DNA from: Alcanivorax sp.
GTDB lineage: Bacteria > Pseudomonadota > Gammaproteobacteria > Pseudomonadales > Alcanivoracaceae
DNA: 64,000 bases
Assembly (NCBI RefSeq): GCF_002726155.1
Contig: NZ_PBSH01000032.1
Coordinates: 45,279 to 109,278 of the forward strand
Direction of reading: 5' to 3'
Under the pieces are notes generated by a model, which saw nothing but the letters and a program-made list of their open reading frames with translations, did no database searches and was not told the origin of the DNA. The first letter of the stretch is position 1. Every line of letters starts with the position of its first letter. Shown piece after piece: positions 26,504 to 34,204 of the stretch. Position numbers and translations under genes: made by a program.

Positions 26504-26856
26504 GCGAGCATACACACGATCATGATCATCACGATGCGGACATTCCCCACGTTTCCCTGAAGGAATACCTGACGGGGTTCGTGCTGGCGGTGATCCTGAC
26601 GGTGATTCCGTTCTGGTTGGTGATGGGCGATGTATTCGAAAGCTCTACCACCACGGTGATGGTGATCCTGGGCTTTGCGCTGGTACAGATTGTGGTGCAC
26701 ATGGTGTTCTTCCTGCACATGAACTTCCATTCGGAAGGGGGCTGGAACATGCTGGCGCTGATTTTCACGCTGATTCTGGTATTCATCACACTCGCGGGTT
26801 CCCTGTGGGTGATGCATAACCTGAACGTGAACATGATGCCGGGGATGATGGATTAA
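26500..26856 (+). CDS. cyoD: Cytochrome bo3 ubiquinol oxidase subunit IV
   Basis: CyoD is the small subunit IV that helps assemble CuB in the bo3 oxidase. The track extends it 50 codons into cyoC; the ATG at 26500 overlapping the cyoC stop gives 118 residues, the family size. Three helices are visible, with the conserved KEYLTGFVLAVILTVIPF and VQIVVHMVFFLHMN. The N-terminus is His/Asp-rich (HTHDHDHHDAD), echoing the His-rich tail of CyoA. The next gene in the operon is SURF1; a cyoE heme O synthase gene is not found in the window. Confidence 0.95.
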   Translation: MSEHTHDHDHHDADIPHVSLKEYLTGFVLAVILTVIPFWLVMGDVFESSTTTVMVILGFALVQIVVHMVFFLHMNFHSEGGWNMLALIFTLILVFITLAGSLWVMHNLNVNMMPGMMD

Positions 26857-26861
26857 GAAGC

Positions 26862-26895
26862 GCAGTACGCTTCACGCAACATGCAACACGCATAA
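26862..26895. repeat. Heptad array between cyoD and SURF1
   Basis: Units ACGCTTC, ACGCAAC, ATGCAAC and ACGCATA run in direct succession with a 7-base period just after the cyoD stop. Only one orientation is seen. Confidence 0.6.
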
Positions 26896-26953
26896 GGAGA
26901 TCGGCGTTGCCGGTCTCCTCCCTTCCTTCCTCCACGTTTGAAGAGGCATGACC

Positions 26954-27667
26954 ATGGCTCGTCGACGTATTCTCTCTGTCCTGTTCTTGCTGTTGACTGC
27001 GGTGGCCTTTGCCGGCTTTGTGGCGTTGGGTGTCTGGCAGGTGAAGCGGCTGGCCTGGAAGGAGGATCTGATTGCTCGCGTGGACGCTCGGGTGCACGCC
27101 CAGGCGGTGGCGGCGCCGCCGCAACCTGACTGGCCCTCTGTCAGTGAAGACAGTCATGAGTACCTCCATGTCAGTGTGAGCGGCCAGTATCGGCCCGAGG
27201 CCGTTGCGCTGGTTTCAGCGGCGACGCAAGCGGGGCAGGGCTATTGGGTGATGGCGCCGTTGCAGCGTGCCGACGGCAGCTGGGTCTATGTGAACCAGGG
27301 GTTTGTGCCCCAGGAGAAACGGGGTGCGGCCCAGTCGGGCGAATATACGCCGACAGAGCCAGTCACCGTCACCGGGCTGCTGCGCCTGAGCCATCCCGGT
27401 GGCGGTGTGTTCCGGGACAATGTGCCAGCGGAAAACCGCTGGTATTCCCGTGATGTGCAAGCCATGGCTGAGCGCCAGGGGCTGTCGCCGGTGGCGCCGT
27501 ATTTCGTGGATGTGCAGGCCACAGTCAGTGAACTGCCGGTGGGCGGGCTTACCGTCATCCAGTTCCGCAATAACCACCTCGTCTATGCCATCACCTGGTT
27601 CGCCCTTGCCTTTGGCATGTTGTTGGCGGCCTGGCTGGTACTGCGGGATTCACGCCGAACGCGTTAG
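26954..27667 (+). CDS. SURF1 family oxidase-assembly protein
   Basis: SURF1 proteins assist heme insertion or assembly of heme-copper oxidases in the inner membrane. The 237-residue protein shows the family plan of two helices, one at each end (about residues 8-26 and 207-227), with a periplasmic domain between. Family motifs include GVWQVKRLAWKEDLI, RWYSRDVQAMA and a C-terminal RNNHLVYAITWFALA. The ATG at 26954 has AGAGG seven bases upstream; the ATG at 26948 is too close to it. It follows cyoABCD, so it probably serves this bo3 oxidase. Its stop codon lies inside the end of a MITE-like repeat. Confidence 0.92.
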   Translation: MARRRILSVLFLLLTAVAFAGFVALGVWQVKRLAWKEDLIARVDARVHAQAVAAPPQPDWPSVSEDSHEYLHVSVSGQYRPEAVALVSAATQAGQGYWVMAPLQRADGSWVYVNQGFVPQEKRGAAQSGEYTPTEPVTVTGLLRLSHPGGGVFRDNVPAENRWYSRDVQAMAERQGLSPVAPYFVDVQATVSELPVGGLTVIQFRNNHLVYAITWFALAFGMLLAAWLVLRDSRRTR

Positions 27668-27827
27668 TGTAGGTCGCCGCTGATTGTGTGACTTATGTCG
27701 AGTGCATTTTTTCACCAATCAAGGCGCTTTTCTGCAGGCATAGTGGGTCTACGTCAAAGAAAAGCAACACTGAGTGGCGGAAAAAGGCGCCGTCATAAGT
27801 TGCATTATTAGTGGCGACCTACACTAA
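27664..27827. mobile_element. MITE-like element with about 35-bp terminal inverted repeats
   Basis: TTAGTGTAGGTCGCC at the left end is mirrored at the right. Arms 27666-27700 and 27791-27825 match at 28 of 35 positions, and complementarity continues inward (for example GCTTTTCT with AGAAAAGC). The 164-bp unit has no ORF, supplies the TAG stop of SURF1 and ends nine bases before the regB start. No transposase or clear target duplication is seen, so it is either a non-autonomous element or a large structured repeat. Confidence 0.6.
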
Positions 27828-27836
27828 ACTGGGGTT

Positions 27837-29198
27837 ATGGAAACCATGTCGTCGTCCTCACCCTCCAAGGGCTCCTTGTCTGGGTCGCTGTTTTCTGCGC
27901 TGCGCCGCAGCAGCGATGACCTGACTGGCCGCAAGAACCTGCAGCTACTGATTCAGCTGCGCTGGATTGCCATGTTCGGCCAGTTCGCCACCATTCTGGT
28001 GGTCAACTACGGTTTTGGTATCAAGCTGCCTGTGTCACAAATGCTGGTGGTGTTGTTTGGCCTGCTGTTGCTCAACGCAGTCAGCGTGCTGCGCCTGAGA
28101 CTGCCGAAGCCGATTGGTAATACCGAGCTGTTCCTGTCCCTGCTGATCGATGTGGCCACACTCACCATGCTGTTGGCGCTCAGTGGCGGTGCCTCCAATC
28201 CGTTCGTGTTCCTGTATCTGTTGCAGGTGATTCTGGGGGCGGTGTTGCTGGAGGTCTGGTCTACCTGGGTCATTCTGATTACCACCACCCTGTGTTTTGG
28301 CTGGCTGGCCTGGTACGGCCATCCGCTACCCATGCCACTGGATCACTCCGAGGGGCTGTTCAGTCTCTACATCGAAGGGATGATGATCTGCTTTGTGCTC
28401 AATGGTGGTTTGCTGGTGATCTTTATCAATCGCATTACCCGCAACCGCCGGCAACGCGATGAGCACCTGGCGGAGTTGCGCCAGCGGGCGGCGGAAGAAG
28501 AGCACATTGTGCGCATGGGGCTGCTGGCCTCCGGCGCAGCCCATGAGCTGGGTACGCCGCTGGCGACCCTGTCGGTGATTCTGGGGGACTGGAAACACAT
28601 GGAACCGTTCAAGACCGACGGGGACATGGCTCAGGAAATTGCGGAAATGCAGACACAGGTATTGCGTTGCAAGTCCATTGTCAGCGGTATTCTGTTATCG
28701 GCGGGCGAGGCTCGCGGGGAATCGTCGGAGGAAACCTCGGTACGCGAGTTCCTCGATGATCTGGTCGACGAGTGGCGTGAAACCCGGCCGGTGAAGGGCT
28801 TTGTCTATAGCAATGATTTTGGTGAGGATCTGAGCATCGTGTCGGACTCTGCACTCAGGCAGAGTATTCACAACGTATTGGATAATGCCTTGGAGGCCTC
28901 TCCCCATTGGGTGAGCCTGGAAGTGCACCGCGAAGAAGAAACCTTGTTGGTGTCCGTGACAGATCGAGGGCCGGGTTTTCCGCAGTCGATGCTCGATAAT
29001 CTGGGGCGGCCTTACCAGTCCAGCAAGGGGCGGCCGGGCAGCGGTCTTGGATTGTTTCTGGTGATGAATGTACTGCGTACATTAGGTGGCAACCTGAGGG
29101 CGAGTAACTCGCCAGAGGGGGGCGCCCTGGTGACCCTGTCTCTGCCGCTGTCCGTGGTCGCGCTGGAGCAGGAAAAAGGAGGAGCCAACGGTGTCTGA
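27837..29198 (+). CDS. regB: RegB/PrrB/RoxS-type redox sensor histidine kinase
   Basis: This 453-residue membrane kinase is the sensor of a global redox two-component system. Six hydrophobic helices (about residues 35-190) contain the quinone-site motif GGASNPF. The kinase core has the RegB-type H-box GAAHELGTPLATLSVIL, and shortly after it a lone cysteine in VLRCKSIVSG at the position of the redox-active cysteine of RegB. HATPase boxes follow (NVLDNALEAS, DRGPGFP, GSGLGLFLVMN). It overlaps regA by eight bases. RegBA/PrrBA/RoxSR systems adjust oxidase genes to respiratory electron flow, which fits its place after cyoABCD-SURF1. Confidence 0.93.
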   Translation: METMSSSSPSKGSLSGSLFSALRRSSDDLTGRKNLQLLIQLRWIAMFGQFATILVVNYGFGIKLPVSQMLVVLFGLLLLNAVSVLRLRLPKPIGNTELFLSLLIDVATLTMLLALSGGASNPFVFLYLLQVILGAVLLEVWSTWVILITTTLCFGWLAWYGHPLPMPLDHSEGLFSLYIEGMMICFVLNGGLLVIFINRITRNRRQRDEHLAELRQRAAEEEHIVRMGLLASGAAHELGTPLATLSVILGDWKHMEPFKTDGDMAQEIAEMQTQVLRCKSIVSGILLSAGEARGESSEETSVREFLDDLVDEWRETRPVKGFVYSNDFGEDLSIVSDSALRQSIHNVLDNALEASPHWVSLEVHREEETLLVSVTDRGPGFPQSMLDNLGRPYQSSKGRPGSGLGLFLVMNVLRTLGGNLRASNSPEGGALVTLSLPLSVVALEQEKGGANGV

Positions 29199-29739
29199 TG
29201 AACAGAAGTCTGAAAGGCTGCTACTGATTGTCGAAGATGATGAAGCCTTTGCCCGTACCCTGACCCGTTCGTTTGAACGGCGTGGTTATCGGGTGATTCA
29301 TGCGGATAGTCTGGAATCGATGCAGGTTCTGCTGGAAAGCCATGAGCCCGGTTTTGCCGTGGTCGATCTGAAGCTCAAGGGGGATTCGTCCGGGCTGGCC
29401 TGTGTGCAGACCCTACATGAGCACGATGAAGACATGCTGATCGTGGTGCTGACCGGTTACGCCAGCATCGCCACTGCCGTGGAAGCGGTGAAGTTGGGGG
29501 CGTGTCATTACCTGGCCAAACCATCCAACACCGATGACATAGAAGATGCCTTCAACCGCGCGGAAGGTAATACTGACGTGTCTCTTACCGCCCGGGCCAC
29601 CGATTTGAAAACCCTGGAGTGGGAACGCATCCACGAAACCCTGGCAGAAACCGGGTTTAATATCTCCGAAACCGCCCGGCGCCTGGGGATGCACCGCCGC
29701 ACCCTGGCCCGCAAGCTGGAAAAGCAGCGGGTGAAGTAG
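29191..29739 (+). CDS. regA: RegA/PrrA/RoxR-type response regulator
   Basis: This 182-residue regulator pairs with the preceding RegB-like kinase. The receiver domain has the acidic pair IVEDDE, the phospho-acceptor Asp in AVVDLKLKGDSSG, Thr in VLTGYAS and Lys in YLAKPSN. The short C-terminal Fis-type helix-turn-helix NISETARRLGMHRRTLARKL is the family hallmark. The start is a GTG preceded by AAAGGAGGAG and overlapping the regB stop. It probably controls respiratory genes including cyo; its DNA sites cannot be read with confidence here. Confidence 0.94.
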   Translation: MSDEQKSERLLLIVEDDEAFARTLTRSFERRGYRVIHADSLESMQVLLESHEPGFAVVDLKLKGDSSGLACVQTLHEHDEDMLIVVLTGYASIATAVEAVKLGACHYLAKPSNTDDIEDAFNRAEGNTDVSLTARATDLKTLEWERIHETLAETGFNISETARRLGMHRRTLARKLEKQRVK

Positions 29740-29747
29740 CCCTTCCC

Positions 29748-29811
29748 GTAGGAGCGTCGCTGGCGGCGCGATCCCATAAGGTCGTTAGCGCGCCGCCAGC
29801 GACGCTCCTAC
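29748..29811. repeat. REP-like inverted pair with 23-bp perfect arms
   Basis: GTAGGAGCGTCGCTGGCGGC... (29748-29770) is the exact complement of 29789-29811, with an 18-base loop. It starts eight bases after the regA stop and probably folds at the end of the operon transcript. Confidence 0.75.
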
Positions 29812-29892
29812 AAGAACAGGGTGGTCTGTCGAAAAGCGGCTATGACATTCGACTAGTCAGGGAAAGCTAATTTCATTCTAAGGAGAGATGCC

Positions 29893-30327
29893 ATGTCCAA
29901 GATTCGTCTGAACCCCTATCTGAATTTTCCGGGCACCTGCCGTGAGGCGTTCGCGTTCTACGCCGACTGCCTGGGCGCGGATATCGTATTCCAGCTGACC
30001 ATGGGCGAGTCGCCCATGGCGGACGAGGTGCCAAAGGAATCCCATCACCATATCTGTCATGTTTGTCTGCAGGGTGATGGGATTGTGCTGATGGGGTCTG
30101 ATTGCCCGCCAGAGTATTTTGAAAAAGCCCAGGGGACCACGCTGAGTGTGCAGGCTGATAGTGTGAAAGAGGCGGAAACCCTGTTTGCGGCGCTGGCGGA
30201 AGGGGGCGAAATTAAAATGCCCATGGAAGAAACGCCCTGGGCGGAACGCTTTGGGATGTGTAACGACCGCTTCGGCATTCCCTGGATGGTGAATTTTGAT
30301 GGCAGCAAGGCCGCTTACGAAACTTGA
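29893..30327 (+). CDS. VOC-superfamily protein, PhnB/glyoxalase-like
   Basis: This 144-residue protein is a member of the vicinal-oxygen-chelate fold, PhnB-like subgroup. The paired beta-alpha-beta modules are visible: NPYLNFPGTCREAFAFYADCLGADI at the N-terminus, and the C-terminal DRFGIPWMVNFD. These small proteins are often of unknown activity, and metal-binding or substrate roles vary. It is preceded by AAGGAGAG at good spacing and converges on the DUF3301 gene with a 16-bp gap. No partner gene suggests a pathway. Confidence 0.88.
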   Translation: MSKIRLNPYLNFPGTCREAFAFYADCLGADIVFQLTMGESPMADEVPKESHHHICHVCLQGDGIVLMGSDCPPEYFEKAQGTTLSVQADSVKEAETLFAALAEGGEIKMPMEETPWAERFGMCNDRFGIPWMVNFDGSKAAYET

Positions 30328-30343
30328 GGCCAGGCCTTGCCTG

Positions 30344-30685
30344 TCAGTGCAATTCTTCCGGCGGCGGCGTGTAACGGTGGGGCGGTAATTCTACCCGTTG
30401 GGTGATGCCGCCCTGCACCACGGTGCGCCCTTCGTAACGCTCTCCACCGGTGACGGTGAATTCAAACCGGTAAATGCGGGTAATGCGGCGTTTGCCGTGG
30501 TGGTCTTTGCTCAGGGTCAGCTTTTCCAGGCCCACACTCTCATCCAGAAATTCCAGTTGTTCTCGCTCGCAAAAGCGCCGGGTAGCCACCAGCGCCCGCT
30601 CGCGAATGCCGTGGGAACGCCAGAACAGGGCGCCGATGACGATCAGCACCGTGACCAGCAAGATATCGGAAAGATCCAGATTCAC
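30344..30685 (-). CDS. DUF3301 membrane-anchored protein
   Basis: This 113-residue protein belongs to a conserved gammaproteobacterial family of unknown function. One N-terminal helix (LSDILLVTVLIVIGALFW) anchors a charged domain containing ALVATRRFCEREQLEFLDESV and RRITRIYRFEFTVTGGERYEG. The GTG at 30685, which overlaps the stop of the upstream DUF1415 gene (GTGA), is a better start than the track's ATG 13 codons earlier. The two genes are therefore translationally coupled, an arrangement also common in pseudomonads. Confidence 0.85.
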   Translation of the reverse strand: MNLDLSDILLVTVLIVIGALFWRSHGIRERALVATRRFCEREQLEFLDESVGLEKLTLSKDHHGKRRITRIYRFEFTVTGGERYEGRTVVQGGITQRVELPPHRYTPPPEELH

Positions 30686-31248
30686 CGACGGGCTCCCGGC
30701 AAGCCGCCAAACAGGGCGAGCCACTGTGCCTCTGTCAGCCCGTTGAGGGTGTCAATGTTGCGTTCGGGAATCTGCTCCGGATTCGGGTAACTGGCCAGGC
30801 CCTTGTCCAGGCTGGCTTCGCGCAGGATATGCAGAATCGGGTAGGGCGCCCGGTTGGTGTAGTTTTCCCGGTCGTCCACGGCGGTGTCGGCAAACTGGTA
30901 CGCGGGATGGAAGCTGGCGATCTGGTAGGTGCCTTCCCAGCCCTGTTGCTCCAGCAGACCATCGGCCAAGTCCAGCACATCGTTGTAATCGAGGAAGTCT
31001 TCCAGTTGATCGGTAATGATCAGCAGGGTGGTGTCGATTTCGTCTGCCGGGGTGCGATCCATGCGGTCGAGTTCTTCGTGCAGGTCACCCAGCAGGGTTT
31101 CCACATTACGGCTGTCGCTGACGGTGAGCCGTACCTGGCCGGCGTTGAAGGGTTTGCGGGCAAACGGGCAAAGGTTCAGGCCGATGACCACGTCTTCGAG
31201 CCATTGGTGAGTCTGCTGGATAGGGTCCGTCATTTCCTTGTCGTTCAT
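30682..31248 (-). CDS. DUF1415 family protein
   Basis: This 188-residue cytoplasmic protein is of unknown function. Family features visible are THQWLEDVVIGLNLCPFARKPF near the N-terminus, with the conserved NLCPFA cysteine, and a central LIITDQLEDFLDYNDVLDLAD, then YQIASFHPAYQFA and NRAPYPILHILRE. The conserved Cys, His and Asn residues suggest an enzyme or metal site, but this is not established. It is coupled to the downstream DUF3301 gene by a four-base overlap. Confidence 0.88.
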   Translation of the reverse strand: MNDKEMTDPIQQTHQWLEDVVIGLNLCPFARKPFNAGQVRLTVSDSRNVETLLGDLHEELDRMDRTPADEIDTTLLIITDQLEDFLDYNDVLDLADGLLEQQGWEGTYQIASFHPAYQFADTAVDDRENYTNRAPYPILHILREASLDKGLASYPNPEQIPERNIDTLNGLTEAQWLALFGGLPGARR

Positions 31249-31310
31249 TCGAGCCAGGTTTCCTGGATTAAGGTTGCGCAGGGCGAGGCCGGCGTGAGCC
31301 GAATTTTGCC

Positions 31311-31778
31311 CTACAGGGTTTCAGTCACATGGGTGTCAATGTGATCGCCTACGCGAATTACGCCACTGGAGAGGATTTCACAGCGCAGGCCGCCCCGGCC
31401 CAGCAGGGCCTTGATGACCTGCGGCGGGGTCAGATCGCCGGCCAGCAGGAGCCCTACCACGGAGCAAGGCTCACACAGCTCTATGCCGCGCAGGCGGATG
31501 TTGCCGAGCAAAAACTCCCGGCCTTCCAGGGCGTTGAGATCGACGCCTTCGGTCAGCACGTTACGGCGCAGGGTGTGCGGCTCGACCTGCTGCTTGTGCT
31601 CGCGGTTATAGGTGGCGATGGCCTCGGATTCGATCAGGGTAATTTGTTCTTCCGGTTTGGCGTTGCGGCGGTAATGGCGGTCGCCAACGATGCCGCAGCC
31701 GGCGCGCAGCTGCACGGCTGGTTGGCTTTCCACCGGGCCGCGAGACTGGCTGGCGGTGTAGAGGGCGAGGATTTTCAT
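31311..31778 (-). CDS. MOSC domain protein
   Basis: This 155-residue protein consists of a single MOSC (molybdenum cofactor sulfurase C-terminal) beta-barrel domain. Visible motifs are GIVGDRHYRR, a run EEQITLIESEAIATYN, LRRNVLTEGVDLNALEGREF and CEPCSVVGLLL; the CEPC cysteine is at the position typical for sulfur or Moco handling. The start at 31778 has GGGAG upstream; the track's start lies 12 codons earlier in non-conserved sequence. Whether it binds molybdenum cofactor is not known. Confidence 0.85.
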   Translation of the reverse strand: MKILALYTASQSRGPVESQPAVQLRAGCGIVGDRHYRRNAKPEEQITLIESEAIATYNREHKQQVEPHTLRRNVLTEGVDLNALEGREFLLGNIRLRGIELCEPCSVVGLLLAGDLTPPQVIKALLGRGGLRCEILSSGVIRVGDHIDTHVTETL

Positions 31779-31932
31779 GGAGCTCCCGGATGGATGCCTA
31801 ATGCCTGGGGCCAAAGTGCGAGTACATCAAAGAGGCCAGTCTAGCAGTTTCCTCCGGGTTTTCAGCGTCTGGCGTCTGGCGTTTTCATTAGCTAGAATTA
31901 CCGCAACGACGATGATTGAGAAAGGACGTCCC

Positions 31933-31995
31933 TTGGACTGTGCCCTGATCGACAATCCGCTTTTCCTCCCCGCACCCGCCAGCTGGCGATGGTGA
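31933..31995 (+). CDS. Candidate trpE leader peptide
   Basis: This is a possible 20-codon leader starting with TTG after AAAGGA and ending Trp-Arg-Trp-stop (TGGCGATGGTGA). About 10 bases later a short hairpin GTGTC/GACAC runs into CTTTTT. Attenuation at trpE and trpGDC is established in Pseudomonas putida. The weak start codon and short stem keep this tentative; an ATG at 31912 in the same frame is another possible start. Confidence 0.45.
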   Translation: MDCALIDNPLFLPAPASWRW

Positions 31996-32004
31996 TGCTC
32001 CCCC

Positions 32005-32030
32005 TGTGTCTGCACTGACACGTCTTTTTG
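32005..32030 (+). terminator. Candidate trp attenuator hairpin
   Basis: GTGTC (32006-32010) and GACAC (32017-32021) form a five-pair stem with a six-base loop, followed by GTCTTTTTG. It lies 79 bp before the trpE start and just after the Trp-Arg-Trp leader. A second hairpin, GCCCGA/TCGGGC (32070-32084), lies near the trpE ribosome site. Confidence 0.4.
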
Positions 32031-32108
32031 TTCGTTTTCCTCTACAATTATTGCTCTTGATCGCGGTCCGCCCGAGAGTCGGGCCGTAGCGAAATGCTAA
32101 GGACAATC

Positions 32109-33602
32109 ATGTCACCACAAGAATTGGATCAATTTGCCCGGCAGGGCTATACCCGTGTGCCGGTGGTTCGCGAGGTGCTGGCGGATCTGGATACCCCGTT
32201 GTCGGCCTATCGCAAACTGGCGTCAGGCCCTTACACCTACCTGTTTGAATCGGTGCAGGGTGGCGAGCGCTGGGGGCGTTATTCGATTATCGGCCTGCCA
32301 GCCACGGAGGTGGTGCGGATTACCGGGCAGCATGTGCAGGTGGATGGCCCCGACGGGCGTCAGCAGCAGGACGTGGCTGACCCCATTGCCTGGGTCGAGA
32401 CGTATCGGCAAGCCTATCGCAGCCCGGACCTGCCCAATTTGCCCCGTTTCAACGGTGGCCTGGTGGGGTACTTCGGTTATGACAGCGTGCGTTTTTTCGA
32501 GCCACGCCTGGGCCCGGCGCCCGGGGAGGACGTGCTGGGTGTGCCCGATATCCTGCTGATGCGGTCCGAGGAAGTGGTGGTCTTCGATAACCTGCGCGGT
32601 GCGCTTTTCCTGGTGGTGCATGTGGACCCGAAGGAAGAGGGGGTGTTGATGCGTGCCGAGCAGCGCCTCGATGCGTTGGAGGCCCAGCTGCGTTCCCCGC
32701 TGCCGGAGCCGGAGCACACGGTGTACGGCGAACCGGTGGACGAGAACGATTTCCACAATGAATTTCCGGAAGCGGCGTTCAAGGCCGGTGTGGAAACCAT
32801 TCGCGAGTACATTCTGGCGGGCGACGTGATGCAGGTTGTGCCCTCCCAGCGCATGAGCTGCCCGTTCCAGGCGCCGGCGCTGGATCTGTACCGCGCCCTG
32901 CGTTACCTGAATCCGTCCCCTTATATGTTTTATCTGGATCTGGACGATTTCCATATTGCCGGGTCGTCGCCGGAAATTCTGGCCCGCGCTGAGCAAGGGC
33001 GCATCACCGTGCGGCCCTTGGCCGGCACGCGCAAACGCGGTGCCAATGAGGCAGAAGACCAGGCACTGGAGAAAGACTTGTTGGCGGACCCCAAGGAAAT
33101 CGCCGAGCACCTGATGCTGATCGATCTGGGGCGCAACGACATCGGTCGGGTCTCCAAGGCGGGCAAGGTGGACGTTTCCGACAAAATGGTAGTGGAGCGC
33201 TACTCCCACGTGATGCATATCGTATCCAACGTGGAAGGCGAGCTGCGTGAAGAGCTGGGGCCGCTGGATGTGCTGCGGGCGACCTTCCCGGCTGGCACCC
33301 TGAGCGGAGCCTCCAAGATTCGCGCCATGGAAATCATTGACGAGCTGGAGCCTACCAAGCGCGGCGTCTATGGTGGCGCGGTTGGCTATATTGGCTTCAA
33401 CGGTGACATGGATACGGCGATCGCCATCCGTACCGCCGTGATCAAGGACCAGCGTCTGTACGTGCAGGCCGGGGCCGGCATCGTTGCCGATTCTGTGCCG
33501 CAATCCGAATGGGACGAGACCATGAACAAGGCCCGGGCCGTGTTCCGGGCGGTGAACATGGCATTGGGTGGTCTCAACCTGGCAGACGGAGGGCAGCGAT
33601 AA
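32109..33602 (+). CDS. trpE: Anthranilate synthase component I
   Basis: TrpE converts chorismate to anthranilate with ammonia from TrpG, the first committed step of tryptophan synthesis. From the ATG at 32109 (AAGGA six bases upstream) it has 497 residues; the track adds five codons. The C-terminal chorismate-binding domain shows [65 protein letters not shown] and the final [10 protein letters not shown]. The N-terminal region around [17 protein letters not shown] corresponds to the feedback-binding part. Its stop overlaps the trpG start. Confidence 0.97.
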   Translation: MSPQELDQFARQGYTRVPVVREVLADLDTPLSAYRKLASGPYTYLFESVQGGERWGRYSIIGLPATEVVRITGQHVQVDGPDGRQQQDVADPIAWVETYRQAYRSPDLPNLPRFNGGLVGYFGYDSVRFFEPRLGPAPGEDVLGVPDILLMRSEEVVVFDNLRGALFLVVHVDPKEEGVLMRAEQRLDALEAQLRSPLPEPEHTVYGEPVDENDFHNEFPEAAFKAGVETIREYILAGDVMQVVPSQRMSCPFQAPALDLYRALRYLNPSPYMFYLDLDDFHIAGSSPEILARAEQGRITVRPLAGTRKRGANEAEDQALEKDLLADPKEIAEHLMLIDLGRNDIGRVSKAGKVDVSDKMVVERYSHVMHIVSNVEGELREELGPLDVLRATFPAGTLSGASKIRAMEIIDELEPTKRGVYGGAVGYIGFNGDMDTAIAIRTAVIKDQRLYVQAGAGIVADSVPQSEWDETMNKARAVFRAVNMALGGLNLADGGQR

Positions 33603-34204
33603 TGCGCGTGCTGATGATCGATAATTACGACAGCTTTACCTACAACCTGGTGCAGTATCTGCAGGAGCTGGGGGCCGAGGTGCTGGTGCATCGCAACGAC
33701 CAGATTGGCCTGGAAGAGATTGAAGCCTTGAACCCGGATCGCCTGATGATCTCTCCCGGCCCTTGTACGCCCAATGAGGCGGGTATCTCCATCGCTGCTA
33801 TCAAGCACTTTGCCGGCAAACTGCCAATTCTGGGCGTGTGTCTGGGGCACCAGAGCATTGGCCAAGCGTTTGGTGGCCAGGTGGTGCGGGCCCGGCAGGT
33901 GATGCACGGTAAAACCTCGCCGATATACCACAGCGGCAAAGGCGTGTTTCGGCATTTGCCATCGCCCTATACCGCCACCCGCTACCACTCGCTGGTCGTC
34001 GAAAAAGACAGTTTGCCGGACTGCCTGGAAATGACCGCGTGGACCTTGAAAGACGATGGCAGTGTGGATGAGGTTATGGGGATGCGTCACAAGACCCTGC
34101 CCATTGAAGGGGTTCAGTATCATCCTGAATCCATACTGAGTGAGCACGGTCATGCCCTGCTTGAGAATTTTTTGAAGCACGATGAGCAGGGGGATGCGGC
34201 ATGA
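33602..34204 (+). CDS. trpG: Anthranilate synthase component II (glutamine amidotransferase)
   Basis: TrpG hydrolyses glutamine to supply ammonia to TrpE. The start ATG at 33602 overlaps the trpE stop (TAATG), giving 200 residues; the track extends into trpE. The class I amidotransferase signature is complete: [16 protein letters not shown], the oxyanion region [11 protein letters not shown], nucleophile in [12 protein letters not shown], and the His-Glu pair in VQYHPESIL. It overlaps trpD by four bases. The same protein may serve 4-amino-4-deoxychorismate synthesis, as in some relatives. Confidence 0.97.
   Translation: MRVLMIDNYDSFTYNLVQYLQELGAEVLVHRNDQIGLEEIEALNPDRLMISPGPCTPNEAGISIAAIKHFAGKLPILGVCLGHQSIGQAFGGQVVRARQVMHGKTSPIYHSGKGVFRHLPSPYTATRYHSLVVEKDSLPDCLEMTAWTLKDDGSVDEVMGMRHKTLPIEGVQYHPESILSEHGHALLENFLKHDEQGDAA

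Noticed and set aside
32223-33503. 426-residue ORF antisense to trpE
   Set aside because: It is a shadow of trpE with no family motif.
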